Assembly (NCBI GenBank): GCA_038227045.1 | Contig: JBBRQD010000028.1 | Span: forward strand, 1-56,348 | DNA: 56,348 bases | Direction of reading: 5' to 3' | DNA from: JANXLS01 sp038227045 | GTDB taxonomy: Bacteria > Planctomycetota > SZUA-567 > H5-PLA8 | In this document: in pieces, positions 24,095 to 32,442 of the stretch | Layout: every line of letters starts with the position of its first letter | Numbering within the stretch: position 1 is the stretch's first letter | Translations under genes and position numbers: made by a program | The notes under the pieces: model-generated | Database searches by the model: none | Told to the model about the DNA's origin: nothing | Seen by the model: the letters and a program-made list of their open reading frames with translations, nothing else

Positions 24095-24694
24095 ATGAGC
24101 GACGCACACGCGCATAATTTCGACAACGATGTCTACGAGCCGGCGTTGGAAGGCACCTTCAATGGCAAGCTGGCCATGTGGCTGTTCTTGTGCTCGGAGG
24201 TCATGTTCTTCTCGGGTTTGATGGGCGCGTACATGACGCTGCGCATCGGGCATCCGGAGAATTTCGTTTTTGGCCACGACACGCTGCACGGCTCAATCGG
24301 TTTGGCCGCCTTCAACACCGCACTGCTAATCAGCAGCAGCTTGACGATGGCCTTGGCGGTGCTTGCCGGGCAAAAGAAAGAAACGTCCAAGCAGCGCATG
24401 TTGCTGCTTGCGACCGCGGCGATGGGCACGCTTTTTCTCATTTTGAAGTCGGTTGAATATGGAACGAAAATCGAACACGGATTGCTGCCGCGACACGATC
24501 TGTTCTTCGCGTTCTACTGGACCTTGACGGCCATTCACGGCATCCACATTCTCGCCGGCGTCATTCCCATCATGGGCCTGTGGTGGTTCGCGAAGACGAA
24601 AGACGTTTCGGGTGAATGCGAAATGATCGGCTTGTATTGGCACTTCGTCGACTTGGTCTGGATTTTCCTGTTCCCATTGTTGTACTTGATTTAG
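24095..24694 (+). CDS. coxC: Cytochrome c oxidase subunit III
   Basis: Subunit III is a non-catalytic membrane part of the oxidase that stabilises it during turnover and proton uptake. The ATG at 24095 gives 199 residues; a GTG at 24065 in the same frame would overlap the ctaB stop and looks less likely, although no strong ribosome binding site decides it. Five membrane helices are visible rather than seven, as in short bacterial subunits III. Family marks are MWLFLCSEVMFFSGLMGAY, GLYWHFVDLVWIFLFPLLYL and the HDLFFAFYWTLTAIHGIH segment. A GC-rich hairpin lies four bases after the stop. Confidence 0.94.
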   Translation: MSDAHAHNFDNDVYEPALEGTFNGKLAMWLFLCSEVMFFSGLMGAYMTLRIGHPENFVFGHDTLHGSIGLAAFNTALLISSSLTMALAVLAGQKKETSKQRMLLLATAAMGTLFLILKSVEYGTKIEHGLLPRHDLFFAFYWTLTAIHGIHILAGVIPIMGLWWFAKTKDVSGECEMIGLYWHFVDLVWIFLFPLLYLI

Positions 24695-24697
24695 TCC

Positions 24698-24756
24698 GTA
24701 CCGCCGGCGTCCTGCCGGCCAGTTTCAGAATCGTGCCGGCGGGACGCCGGCGGTAC
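24698..24756. repeat. GTACCGCCGGCG palindrome
   Basis: The 22-base arms 24698-24719 and 24735-24756 are reverse complements with one mismatch and a 15-base loop. It lies between coxC and coxD and probably modulates termination or mRNA stability. Confidence 0.8.
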
Positions 24757-24784
24757 ACGTTTTCCGATTGGAGCACACAGCATC

Positions 24785-25153
24785 ATGTCAGATTCCCACG
24801 ACGGCCACGCAGCAGAACACGTCGAACATCCCCCCGTTCCTTATTTTGCGATTTTTGGGACGCTGTGCGTGTTCACGCTCATTACGATCGGCGCGTCGTT
24901 CGTCGAATTGGGCAAAGCCGGCAACGTCGTGCTGGCGCTCGCCATCGCGGCGTTCAAAGCGTCGCTGGTCATGTTGTTTTTCATGCACCTGAAATACGAA
25001 AAGCGGCCCATCGTGCTGATCGCGCTGGCGCCGTTTATTCTCGTCGCAGTTCTGATCATGGCGCTCTTCCCCGACATCCTCAACGGCCAATACCACAGCG
25101 ACGATCACGAATTCAAAGAAGCGCCGGCGGCTGAACCTCACGAAGCGAAATAG
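24785..25153 (+). CDS. coxD: Cytochrome c oxidase subunit IV-type small membrane protein
   Basis: This 122-residue protein with three hydrophobic helices (about 19-40, 47-68 and 75-97) matches the prokaryotic cytochrome c oxidase subunit IV family (COX4_pro), an accessory subunit. The conserved lysine and phenylalanine-rich stretch AAFKASLVMLFFMHLKYEKRP is present. The N- and C-termini are rich in His, Glu and Ala. Its position just after subunit III supports the call. The ATG follows a GATTGGAGC stretch with a moderate GGAG ribosome binding site. The next gene is more than 100 bases away, beyond a palindrome. Confidence 0.88.
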   Translation: MSDSHDGHAAEHVEHPPVPYFAIFGTLCVFTLITIGASFVELGKAGNVVLALAIAAFKASLVMLFFMHLKYEKRPIVLIALAPFILVAVLIMALFPDILNGQYHSDDHEFKEAPAAEPHEAK

Positions 25154-25163
25154 GCGCCGCGCT

Positions 25164-25243
25164 CCAGAGCCGCGCAAGTAAGTAAGCGGCCAATCATTTC
25201 GCGTTCAACGGTTTTGGCCGCTTACTTACGTGCGCGGCTCTGG
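25164..25243. repeat. CAGAGCCGCGCAC palindrome family, copy B
   Basis: The left arm 25164-25191 (CCAGAGCCGCGCAAGTAAGT then AAGCGGCC) pairs with the right arm 25216-25243 (GGCCGCTTACTTACGTGCGC then GGCTCTGG) across 24 bases. It lies between coxD and the ABC transporter genes. Confidence 0.88.
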
Positions 25244-25275
25244 GCGGTGAAAATGAATTGAAGAAGAAAGACGAA

Positions 25276-26253
25276 ATGCAGAGCACACCCCTCGTTAGCG
25301 TCGAAAACCTCTCGCACAAATACGGCGAACGGCTCGCCCTGGACAATCTGAGCTTCACTGCGGGCACGGGCGAAATATTCGGATTGCTCGGCCCCAACGG
25401 CGGCGGCAAGACGACCACATTCCGCATTCTCTCCACACTCATCCGCCCGACGTCCGGCAAAGTCTCCATGTTCGGATTCGACCTGCTGAGCCAACCGCGC
25501 GAAATTCAGCGGCGCATCGGCGTCGTCTTTCAATCGCCGAGCCTCGACAAAAAACTCACCGCGTACGAAAATCTTTTTCATCAGGGCTGCCTCTATGGAT
25601 TGAGCGGCGCGAAGTTGAAGGAGCGCATAAACTATCTGCTCGAGCGCGTCAAGCTTGCCGACCGCGCCAACGAATACGTCGAAGCGTTCTCCGGCGGCAT
25701 GCGGCGGCGCGTCGAACTGGCGAAGGGACTTCTGCACGGCCCGAAATTGTTGTTGCTCGACGAACCCTCGACCGGACTCGATCCCGGCGCGCGTCGCGAC
25801 ATGTGGCAATACCTGCGCGAATTGGCGTCCACCGAAGGCGTCACCAGCCTGCTGACGACGCACTACATGGAAGAAGCGGCGCAATGCTCGCGCATCGCGA
25901 TTCTCAACGCGGGCAAGCTCGTCGCGATGGGTCCGCCCGACGAATTGCGCGCGACGATCGGCGGCGATGTCATTACAATTCAATCGAGCCAGCCCGCGGA
26001 ATTGCAGAAGAACATCGCGGCGCAATTCGGGCTGAACGCGGAACTTGTCGAAGGTACTCTGCGCGTTGAAACAGAGCGCGGGCACGAATGGGTCGCGAAA
26101 CTCGGCGGCGCATTTCCCGGCGCGATTGACGCAATGACGATTTCAAAACCGACGCTCGACGACGTCTTCATCAAAAAGACAGGGCACAAATTCTGGGTTG
26201 AGCGCGAGATGGTCAATGACGCGAAGGACAAGAAGAAGAAAGGCGGCCGCTAA
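25276..26253 (+). CDS. ABC transporter ATP-binding protein (DrrA/CcmA-like)
   Basis: This is the cytoplasmic ATPase of an ABC-2 exporter. Motifs in order are Walker A GPNGGGKTT, Q-loop VFQSPS, signature FSGGMRRRVELAKGLL, Walker B LLLLDEPSTGLDP and H-loop LTTHYMEEA. After the nucleotide-binding domain, a C-terminal region of about 100 residues matches the DrrA-type regulatory extension, and the end is Lys-rich. Start: the ATG at 25276 is used; a TTG at 25258 in the same frame (adding MKKKDE) is possible. The stop directly abuts the permease start. Its place between coxD and SCO suggests a role in oxidase assembly, for example in metal or heme export, but that is inference. Confidence 0.9.
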   Translation: MQSTPLVSVENLSHKYGERLALDNLSFTAGTGEIFGLLGPNGGGKTTTFRILSTLIRPTSGKVSMFGFDLLSQPREIQRRIGVVFQSPSLDKKLTAYENLFHQGCLYGLSGAKLKERINYLLERVKLADRANEYVEAFSGGMRRRVELAKGLLHGPKLLLLDEPSTGLDPGARRDMWQYLRELASTEGVTSLLTTHYMEEAAQCSRIAILNAGKLVAMGPPDELRATIGGDVITIQSSQPAELQKNIAAQFGLNAELVEGTLRVETERGHEWVAKLGGAFPGAIDAMTISKPTLDDVFIKKTGHKFWVEREMVNDAKDKKKKGGR

Positions 26254-27081
26254 ATGAGTCTTGAAGCCACGACCGCGCCCATCGAATTGCCGCCTGCGCC
26301 GGGAATTCTCGCGCCCGCAATGTCGCTCGCGAAACGCGAACTTGTGCGCTTTTTCCGCCAGCGCAGCCGCGTCACCAGCGCGCTGTTGCAGCCCATCGTG
26401 ATCTTTTTATTCTTTGGCTCGGCGCTGAATGGCTCGTTCAAACCGCCGACCGGCACTGAACTCCATTTCCGCGAATACCTCTTTCCCGGCACGATCGCCA
26501 TGATCGTGATGTTCACGGCAATTTTTTCAACGATCTCGATCATCGAAGACCGCCGCGAAGGCTTTCTGCAATCCGTCCTCGTCGCGCCCGCGCCGCGCCT
26601 GAGCATGGTGCTTGGAAAGCTGCTCGGCGGAACGGCGCTGGCGTTTATTCAAGCGATCATTTTCTTGCTCGCCGGTTATTTTTTCATTCTGCCGATGACA
26701 CTGATGGCCTTGCTGGAATCGATCGGTGTGATGAGCCTGATGGCGTTTGCGCTCAGCGGACTGGGTTTCATGATTGCCTGGCGGATGGATTCGACGCAGG
26801 GTTTCCACGCCATCATGATGCTGTTCCTGATGCCGATGCTGTTTCTCTCCGGCGCATTTTTTCCCGACGACGGCGTGCCGGTCTGGCTGAGCTGGATCAT
26901 GAAACTCAATCCGCTGACCTACGGCGTGGCCGCGCTGCGCCAATGCATGTATGGCGAAAAAACGTTCGTTTTCCTCCCCGATTTTAAATTGTCGATGGCG
27001 ATCACGATTCTGTTTGCCGTGGCGGCCGTGGCCGGATCGGTGGCGGTCTCGGGATCGCGCACGACGGGAGATTTACAGTGA
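26254..27081 (+). CDS. ABC-2 type transporter permease
   Basis: This is the membrane partner of the preceding ATPase: 275 residues with six hydrophobic helices and the ABC-2 signature around GAFFPDDGVPVWLSWIMKLNPLTYGV. An amphipathic segment with several Arg residues (KRELVRFFRQRSR, about 27-39) precedes the first helix and probably contacts the ATPase. The ATG immediately follows the TAA of the ATPase gene, so translation is coupled, and the stop overlaps the SCO gene start by four bases. The substrate is not predictable; similar pairs occur near cytochrome oxidase genes in several bacterial groups. Confidence 0.9.
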   Translation: MSLEATTAPIELPPAPGILAPAMSLAKRELVRFFRQRSRVTSALLQPIVIFLFFGSALNGSFKPPTGTELHFREYLFPGTIAMIVMFTAIFSTISIIEDRREGFLQSVLVAPAPRLSMVLGKLLGGTALAFIQAIIFLLAGYFFILPMTLMALLESIGVMSLMAFALSGLGFMIAWRMDSTQGFHAIMMLFLMPMLFLSGAFFPDDGVPVWLSWIMKLNPLTYGVAALRQCMYGEKTFVFLPDFKLSMAITILFAVAAVAGSVAVSGSRTTGDLQ

Positions 27082-27800
27082 ACGGCGAAGGACTCGCACC
27101 GGCGCACAAATTCGCCTGGGCCTTGCTGGTCGTCGCGGTGGCCGGATTGGTCGGCTACGCGTTCTGGAAAAAGACGCGCACGATCGAGCCGGATTTGACT
27201 GGCAAAAGCACACCGCAAATCGCCATGCCTCACAGCGACGCGCCCAAGCCCGAAGATCTCGCCGTCTACGATCAGGTCAAAAATTTCACGCTCACGGACC
27301 AGCACGGCAAGATCGTCGAAGCCAAAGATCTGCTCGGTGAAGTGTGGCTCGCAGATTTCATTTTCACGCATTGCGCGGGAACCTGTCCGCTGATCACACG
27401 GCAGATGGCGGAGCTCGACAAGGAACTGGCCGATCTGCCGTCGGTGAAGTTCATTTCGTTTTCGATGGACCCCGCGAACGACACGCCCGAGGTTCTCGCG
27501 AAGTACGCGTTCACGCAGGACGCGGTCAGTCCGCGCTGGAAATTTCTGACCGGGACGAAAGAGGAAATCTACCGCGTGACGAAAGAGGAATTCAAGCTGG
27601 TCGTCGATGACAAGAACGGCACCAAGGATGAGCCGATCATTCATTCGACGAAAATCGTGCTGGTCGACGCGCAGGGATTTATTCGGGGGCGGTTTGACGC
27701 GTTCGGCATGGACGGCCCGAAACCGGAAGCAATCAAGTTGCTGGCCGCAAGCGTGCGCAAACTGCGCACACTGCCGCCCGCGAAAAGCGATTCGAAGTAA
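27078..27800 (+). CDS. SCO1/SenC-type copper chaperone
   Basis: This membrane-anchored thioredoxin-fold protein delivers copper to, or reduces, the CuA site of cytochrome oxidase. Residues 11-30 form the anchor. The copper motif CAGTCP gives Cys99 and Cys103, and the third ligand is His189 (PIIHSTKIVLVD); all three are intact. The 240 residues fit the family. It starts with GTG overlapping the permease stop (GTGA), and no other start in the region would keep the membrane anchor. Its presence in the same transcription unit as coxB makes a CuA-assembly role very likely. Confidence 0.94.
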   Translation: MNGEGLAPAHKFAWALLVVAVAGLVGYAFWKKTRTIEPDLTGKSTPQIAMPHSDAPKPEDLAVYDQVKNFTLTDQHGKIVEAKDLLGEVWLADFIFTHCAGTCPLITRQMAELDKELADLPSVKFISFSMDPANDTPEVLAKYAFTQDAVSPRWKFLTGTKEEIYRVTKEEFKLVVDDKNGTKDEPIIHSTKIVLVDAQGFIRGRFDAFGMDGPKPEAIKLLAASVRKLRTLPPAKSDSK

Positions 27801-27811
27801 TTGGATAATTT

Positions 27812-28234
27812 ATGGACTATTCGTTCCTCGCCACGGTCAATGCTTCGCTGAACGCGCTGTCGTTCGTTCTGCTCGTGTTCGGATATGCGGCGATCAAACG
27901 CGGCGACAAAGAGATTCATAAAAAGTGGATGATGTCCGCGGGCATTACGACGCTGGTGTTTTTAGCGAGCTACGTAACCTATCACATTATGATCAAGGAA
28001 GTCGTTCATTTCAAAGGCCAAGGCGCGATTCGCCCCTTTTACTTCGTCCTGCTCATCTCGCATGTGATACTTGCTGCAACGATCGCAATTATGGTTCCTC
28101 TGACGTTTCGCCTCGCGTTTAAAGAGCGCTGGGAAAGCCACAAGCGGCTCGCGAAAATCACGTTCCCGATGTGGATTTATGTGTCCGTGACCGGCGTGAT
28201 AATTTACGTGATGGTTTACCACATTTACGCGTAG
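27812..28234 (+). CDS. DUF420 membrane protein (CtaM-like)
   Basis: This 140-residue protein has four membrane helices and matches the DUF420 family, which includes CtaM, needed for heme-copper oxidase maturation in Firmicutes. Conserved marks are the early NASLNALSFVLLVFG helix, HKKWMMSAG and the histidines in SYVTYHIM, LISHVILA and MVYHIYA, suited to heme or metal binding. It begins 11 bases after the SCO gene and appears to be the last gene of the oxidase operon; the following gene is convergent, seven bases away. The specific function here is inferred from position. Confidence 0.85.
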   Translation: MDYSFLATVNASLNALSFVLLVFGYAAIKRGDKEIHKKWMMSAGITTLVFLASYVTYHIMIKEVVHFKGQGAIRPFYFVLLISHVILAATIAIMVPLTFRLAFKERWESHKRLAKITFPMWIYVSVTGVIIYVMVYHIYA

Positions 28235-28240
28235 TGCCGG

Positions 28241-28930
28241 CTAATAGTCGTCCCGTCGCCTGGGCAGCGACGTGATGACTCCTTTGGGCTGGACGCGTTT
28301 GGGACGCATTCTGGATTCGCGCGCGGGGAATTCGCCTAATTTTGTTTCATTGAGAATCACACGATCTTCCTCGTCGAGTGGACATTGAATGCTTGTCTTG
28401 GCGGTGAACGAAAACGCTTCGAATTCGCGCAGTACATGGACAGCGAGTTCGTCGAAAATCGCTCGCGAAGCAACACCGTCGCGCGCATCGGCTAGTGCGT
28501 CGTGTCTGACGACAAGGCTCAAGTTCAACAGTCCGGATGATGAAACGTAAGCGCTGTTGTTGGGATCGTCGATCGCTTTCGGTGCCTGTCCGCGTGCGCG
28601 TAAGCGTTCACGCACGGCAATCCAGAACACTGGCCGGGCGAGTTCTGCGCGGATTTCATTGCAGATTCTGTTGCTTTCGACGCAACGGGGGATGCGTGGC
28701 TTGGCAGATACTTGCAGCTCTTCAAACCAGGCATCCGATGCGGATGCGGAAGACAAATCGGCGTCCACTTTTTGCAGATTGGCGACGGACGCCAGCAGCT
28801 TTTTTCGGCCAATGCTCGGCGCAAAATCGACGGTCACGCGGGCATCCGGCCCCGAACCTGCAATGGCAGCCACGACGCCGCGGCCGAACATCGCATGAAT
28901 GACTTTGTCGCCCGATTTAAATTCGCTCAT
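28241..28930 (-). CDS. Protein with UvrD/PcrA-type Tudor-like N-terminal domain, function unknown
   Basis: The first ~55 residues (SEFKSGDKVIHAMFGRGVV...) resemble the small SH3/Tudor-like domain found at the C-terminus of UvrD and PcrA helicases, which contacts RNA polymerase, but the helicase part is absent. The following ~170 residues have no family I recognise and are rich in Arg, Glu and Ala, ending in a basic tail (RPKRVQPKGVITSLPRRRDD). The ATG at 28930 is chosen because the domain begins there; upstream codons of the frame overlap the divergent beta-helix gene. It is convergent with the DUF420 gene. A DNA or transcription-related role is only a guess. Confidence 0.7.
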   Translation of the reverse strand: MSEFKSGDKVIHAMFGRGVVAAIAGSGPDARVTVDFAPSIGRKKLLASVANLQKVDADLSSASASDAWFEELQVSAKPRIPRCVESNRICNEIRAELARPVFWIAVRERLRARGQAPKAIDDPNNSAYVSSSGLLNLSLVVRHDALADARDGVASRAIFDELAVHVLREFEAFSFTAKTSIQCPLDEEDRVILNETKLGEFPARESRMRPKRVQPKGVITSLPRRRDDY

Positions 28931-28989
28931 GGCGTATAGTGTATGTCGTTCGGCCGTGCGCACGCAAGTTTTAATTTGAAGGGTTCCGC

Positions 28990-31095
28990 ATGAAAATTTT
29001 TCGTATCGCACTGCTGGTTGCATTCGCGCCGGCCGGACTTTTTGCGGTCGATCCGCCAACGCCCGCGCCGGACTTTTTTGTTTCTCCGGACGGAAACGAC
29101 GCGTGGAACGGCCAAGCCGAAAAGCCCGGCGCGGATAATGCTGGCCCGTTCGCGACCGTTCAGCGCGCGCAAAAAGCTGTGCGCGAATTGAAGTCCGCGC
29201 TCGAAAAAACACCGCGTCGAATCATCGTCTCGTTTACGAGCGGGGTTCATTTTTTAAAAGACACATGGACGTTCGAACCGCCGGATTCCGGCTCCGAAAA
29301 AATGCCCGTCGTCTACACCGGAAAAGAGGGCGCAATCATCAGCGGCGGCATCAAGTTGCAGGGATTCAAAATCGACGACAAGGGCCGCTGGCAACTGCCG
29401 ATTCCAGAAGTCGCGCGCGGCGAATGGGCGTTCACCGAACTCTTTGTCAACGGGCAGCGCCACTACCGTCCGCGTTTGCCGGCGGAGTCCTTCTATTTCG
29501 TCACCGCTGAGATGCATACTCCCGAAAAGCCCGGTGAAAAACATGGCGTGAGTGCCGACGATCACTTCATTTTCGCTGATGGCCAATTGAACCAGGACTG
29601 GCGCAATCTCAACGACGTCGAAATCCTCACGTTTCACAATTGGACGATGGCGCGCATGCGGGTGAAAGAAATCGATGCCGCGAACCACGCGGTGACACTG
29701 TCGAGCAAGACGCGGAGAATGGTGAAAGGCGGCCGTTTCCTCGTCGAGAATGTTGCCGAAGCGCTCGCCAAACCCGGCGAGTGGTATCTCGATAGCAAGA
29801 GCGGCGTGCTCACGTACATCCCCAATCCGGCCGAAGACCCGCGGGAATCCGAAGTCATCGCGCCGCGTCTCGAACGGCTCGTCGAAATCAAAGGCGGCTT
29901 CACGCCTGAAACAAACGTCAGCCATATTCAATTTATGAATCTCACCTTTAAGCACTGTGCCGTGAAATTCCCGCCGCAAGGTTACGCCAGTCCTCAAGCC
30001 GAAGTGAACATCCCCGGCGCGATTCACGCGACCGGAGCCGTCGCATGTTCGTTTGACCGCTGCACGGTCGCACAAGTCGGAGGCTATGGAATCGAACTCG
30101 CGGCGGGCTGCAAGGATTGTGTCGTCAACGATTGCGATCTGATTGATTTGGGCGCGGGTGGAATCAGACTGGGCGACACGCGATACCGCGACGCGGCGCA
30201 CGCGAGCGAACTCGCCGAGCGCAACACCATCAAAAATTGTTTCCTCGCCTACGGCGGCCGCCACTATCCCGCCGCAATCGGCATCTGGATCGGCCATTCG
30301 CCGTTCAACATCGTCGAGCACAACGAGATTTTTGATTTCTATTATTCGGGCATTTCGGCCGGCTGGTCCTGGGGCTATGGCAACAGCAACGCGCACCACA
30401 ACACGTTCGCGTACAACCACGTTCACAAAATCGGCCAGGGCGTGCTCACCGACATGGGCGCGATTTATACGCTTGGCGTTTCGCCCGGCACGACGATCCA
30501 CCACAATCTTTTCCACGATGTCGAATCGCACGACTACGGCGGCTGGGGCATTTATTATGACGAAGGCAGCACCGGCATCGTCTCGGAAAACAACATCGTC
30601 TACAATTGCAAGTCCGCGAGTTTTCACCAGCACTACGGAAAAGAAAATGTCGTGCGAAACAACATCCTCGCCTTCGGCACCGACAACCAGCTCATGCGCA
30701 CGCGCCCCGAAGAACATTTGACGATTACCGTTGAACGCAACATTGTTTACTTTAAAGACTCCAATGTGCTCGGAAGCAATTGGACCGGCGGAAAATTCGC
30801 ACTCGACAACAACCTGTATTGGAACGCCGGTGCCAAGCCCATTCTCTTCAGTAAATTGCCGATCGACGAGTGGCGCAAGAAAGGCCACGACGAACATTCG
30901 ATCGTCGAAGACCCGCTCTTCGCCGATCCGGAAAAATACGATTTTCATCTCAAGGAAAATTCGCCCGCGTCGAAGATCGGCTTTGTGCCCATCGACCTGA
31001 CTGGCGTCGGCCCCGCCCGCGCCCGCGTTCGCATCGAAAATTTTCCGCGCGCATTTCCGCCGTGTCCGAACATTGTCCCAAAGCCGTCAAAGTGA
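28990..31095 (+). CDS. Secreted right-handed beta-helix protein (possible polysaccharide-degrading enzyme)
   Basis: This exported protein of 701 residues has a signal peptide (MKIFRIALLVAFAPAGLFAV). The mature N-terminus, DFFVSPDGNDAWNGQAEKPG followed by GPFATVQRAQKAVRELK, is the common opening of large parallel beta-helix carbohydrate-active enzymes of the GH141-like kind. The central part has a beta-helix with Asn ladders (NTIKNCFLAYGG, NIVEHNEIFDFYYSGIS, NAHHNTFAYNHVHKIG, TTIHHNLFHDVESHDYGGWG). It could hydrolyse or lyse a sulfated or fucosylated polysaccharide, but a catalytic residue cannot be assigned from sequence alone. The gene is monocistronic, and a palindrome of the CAGAGCC family follows nine bases after its stop. 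Confidence 0.82.
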   Translation: MKIFRIALLVAFAPAGLFAVDPPTPAPDFFVSPDGNDAWNGQAEKPGADNAGPFATVQRAQKAVRELKSALEKTPRRIIVSFTSGVHFLKDTWTFEPPDSGSEKMPVVYTGKEGAIISGGIKLQGFKIDDKGRWQLPIPEVARGEWAFTELFVNGQRHYRPRLPAESFYFVTAEMHTPEKPGEKHGVSADDHFIFADGQLNQDWRNLNDVEILTFHNWTMARMRVKEIDAANHAVTLSSKTRRMVKGGRFLVENVAEALAKPGEWYLDSKSGVLTYIPNPAEDPRESEVIAPRLERLVEIKGGFTPETNVSHIQFMNLTFKHCAVKFPPQGYASPQAEVNIPGAIHATGAVACSFDRCTVAQVGGYGIELAAGCKDCVVNDCDLIDLGAGGIRLGDTRYRDAAHASELAERNTIKNCFLAYGGRHYPAAIGIWIGHSPFNIVEHNEIFDFYYSGISAGWSWGYGNSNAHHNTFAYNHVHKIGQGVLTDMGAIYTLGVSPGTTIHHNLFHDVESHDYGGWGIYYDEGSTGIVSENNIVYNCKSASFHQHYGKENVVRNNILAFGTDNQLMRTRPEEHLTITVERNIVYFKDSNVLGSNWTGGKFALDNNLYWNAGAKPILFSKLPIDEWRKKGHDEHSIVEDPLFADPEKYDFHLKENSPASKIGFVPIDLTGVGPARARVRIENFPRAFPPCPNIVPKPSK

Positions 31096-31103
31096 CATTG
31101 CCG

Positions 31104-31183
31104 CCAGAGCCGCGCACGTCAGCAAGCGGCTAAGATTGTGTCCCGTGCAAAATAACGGCCGCTTACTGACGTGCGCGGCTCTG
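31104..31183. repeat. CAGAGCCGCGCAC palindrome family, copy C
   Basis: The left arm 31104-31130 (CCAGAGCCGCGCACGTCAGC then AAGCGGC) pairs with the right arm 31157-31183 (GGCCGCTTACTGACGTGCGC then GGCTCTG) across 26 bases. It separates the beta-helix gene from the flippase cassette. Confidence 0.88.
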
Positions 31184-31194
31184 AAAGCGAATGA

Positions 31195-32442
31195 ATGCTC
31201 AAAGGCGTTCTGAAGAAAATGAGCGCAGCCACGCTGTTCCTGCTCGGATGCCAGGGGCTGCTGCTGTTTGCCATGCAAATCGTTTCGCAGCGGCTCGGAA
31301 AAATTGGCTATGGACAATTTGGGCTGGCAATGTCGATCAGTGTGTACGCGTCGCAATTCATTCAATGGGGCATGGATCAACTGTTGACGGTGAAATTCGC
31401 GCGCGGCAGCGCCGATGATGCGCGCCGCCTGCTGGGCTTATTGCTCCGCCAAAAACAGCTCGCCGCACTGGTCGCGATTTTCGCCGCCGCAATCGCCGCG
31501 CTGTGCTGGGCCGATGCCGACGCGCGTGCGCTGATTTTTCTCGGAGCTGTCGACGGCGTGTGCCTCGCGTTCACGATGCCTTCCATTTTCGACGCGCGCG
31601 GAAAAACCGCGACGTGGCAGTTCTTCGCGTTTCTGCGCCATTCGGTTTACCTCATCGCGCTGCTTTTATTCGCGGCGTTTTATCGCGATTTCTTCACGCC
31701 CGTTTCGGTGGTCTCGCTTCACTTGGTTTGTATTTTTACGGAACTTCTATTGGAACAAATTTGGATTCGCCGCCATTGCTGCGCGCCGCTGTGGCCCGCG
31801 CCGGCGAGCGAAGCACTGGCGCTGTGGCGCGAAGCCGCGCCCATGGCGCTCGCGGTCCTCGCCCAGCAAGTGCTCTTCAATTGCGGGCAGCCGATCCTGC
31901 GCGCGCTCGGGCGCGACGCGGAAGCCGGCGGATTGTATCTCTCGAACCAACTCACCATCGGCGCGGCCAGTTTCATCGTCGCGCCCGGAGCCATTCTTCA
32001 CGCACGGCTCGCGCTGCACGCGCACGAAGGCGCGGCATTTCGGCGCCGAGTCTGGCACATAGTCGTTCCGTGCGCCCTCGCCGGAATCGTTATTTCTCTC
32101 GCGTATCCGCTCGTCTGCGGCTGGATCGTGCGGCAATTTTTCAAGAATCTGGCCGATTCGACGCCAGCAATTCTATTCGTGGACACGTGGCGTCTCGCGC
32201 CAATCCTCGCGAGCGTTCCGCTCTCGTCTGCGCTGATCTGCCTGGGCAAATTGCGCGCGTTTGCAGCGTGCCATATTGTGTCGGCGTTGATCGGCATTGG
32301 CGTCGCTGCGGCGCTCATCCCAAAATACGGCGCATTCGCAGTGGCCGGCGGAATCGCCACCGGAAGCTGCGCATGTTTTTTCTTCGTGGCAACGCTCGTT
32401 TTTATTGATAATCGCGAAGCAACTTCGGAGCACGCGCCATGA
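31195..32442 (+). CDS. Polysaccharide flippase-like (Wzx/MATE-type) membrane protein
   Basis: This multi-spanning membrane protein (415 residues, about 12 hydrophobic segments) fits the polysaccharide transporter (Wzx/MurJ/MATE) superfamily. The N-terminal amphipathic start, the Gln-rich GCQGLLLFAMQIVSQRLGKIGYGQFGLAMS region and YASQFIQWG match such flippases. It should move a lipid-linked sugar across the inner membrane. It opens a tight three-gene cassette: the stop overlaps the glycosyltransferase start by four bases. A second ATG at residue 9 is possible. Substrate identity is unknown; the family call rests on topology more than on motifs. Confidence 0.75.
   Translation: MLKGVLKKMSAATLFLLGCQGLLLFAMQIVSQRLGKIGYGQFGLAMSISVYASQFIQWGMDQLLTVKFARGSADDARRLLGLLLRQKQLAALVAIFAAAIAALCWADADARALIFLGAVDGVCLAFTMPSIFDARGKTATWQFFAFLRHSVYLIALLLFAAFYRDFFTPVSVVSLHLVCIFTELLLEQIWIRRHCCAPLWPAPASEALALWREAAPMALAVLAQQVLFNCGQPILRALGRDAEAGGLYLSNQLTIGAASFIVAPGAILHARLALHAHEGAAFRRRVWHIVVPCALAGIVISLAYPLVCGWIVRQFFKNLADSTPAILFVDTWRLAPILASVPLSSALICLGKLRAFAACHIVSALIGIGVAAALIPKYGAFAVAGGIATGSCACFFFVATLVFIDNREATSEHAP

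Noticed and set aside
25258..25275. TTG start for the ABC ATPase
   Set aside because: It is possible, but the ATG at 25276 fits the family start better; neither has a strong ribosome binding site.
29254..30948. 564-codon minus-strand open frame
   Set aside because: It is antisense to the beta-helix gene, lacks a ribosome binding site and has no recognisable product.
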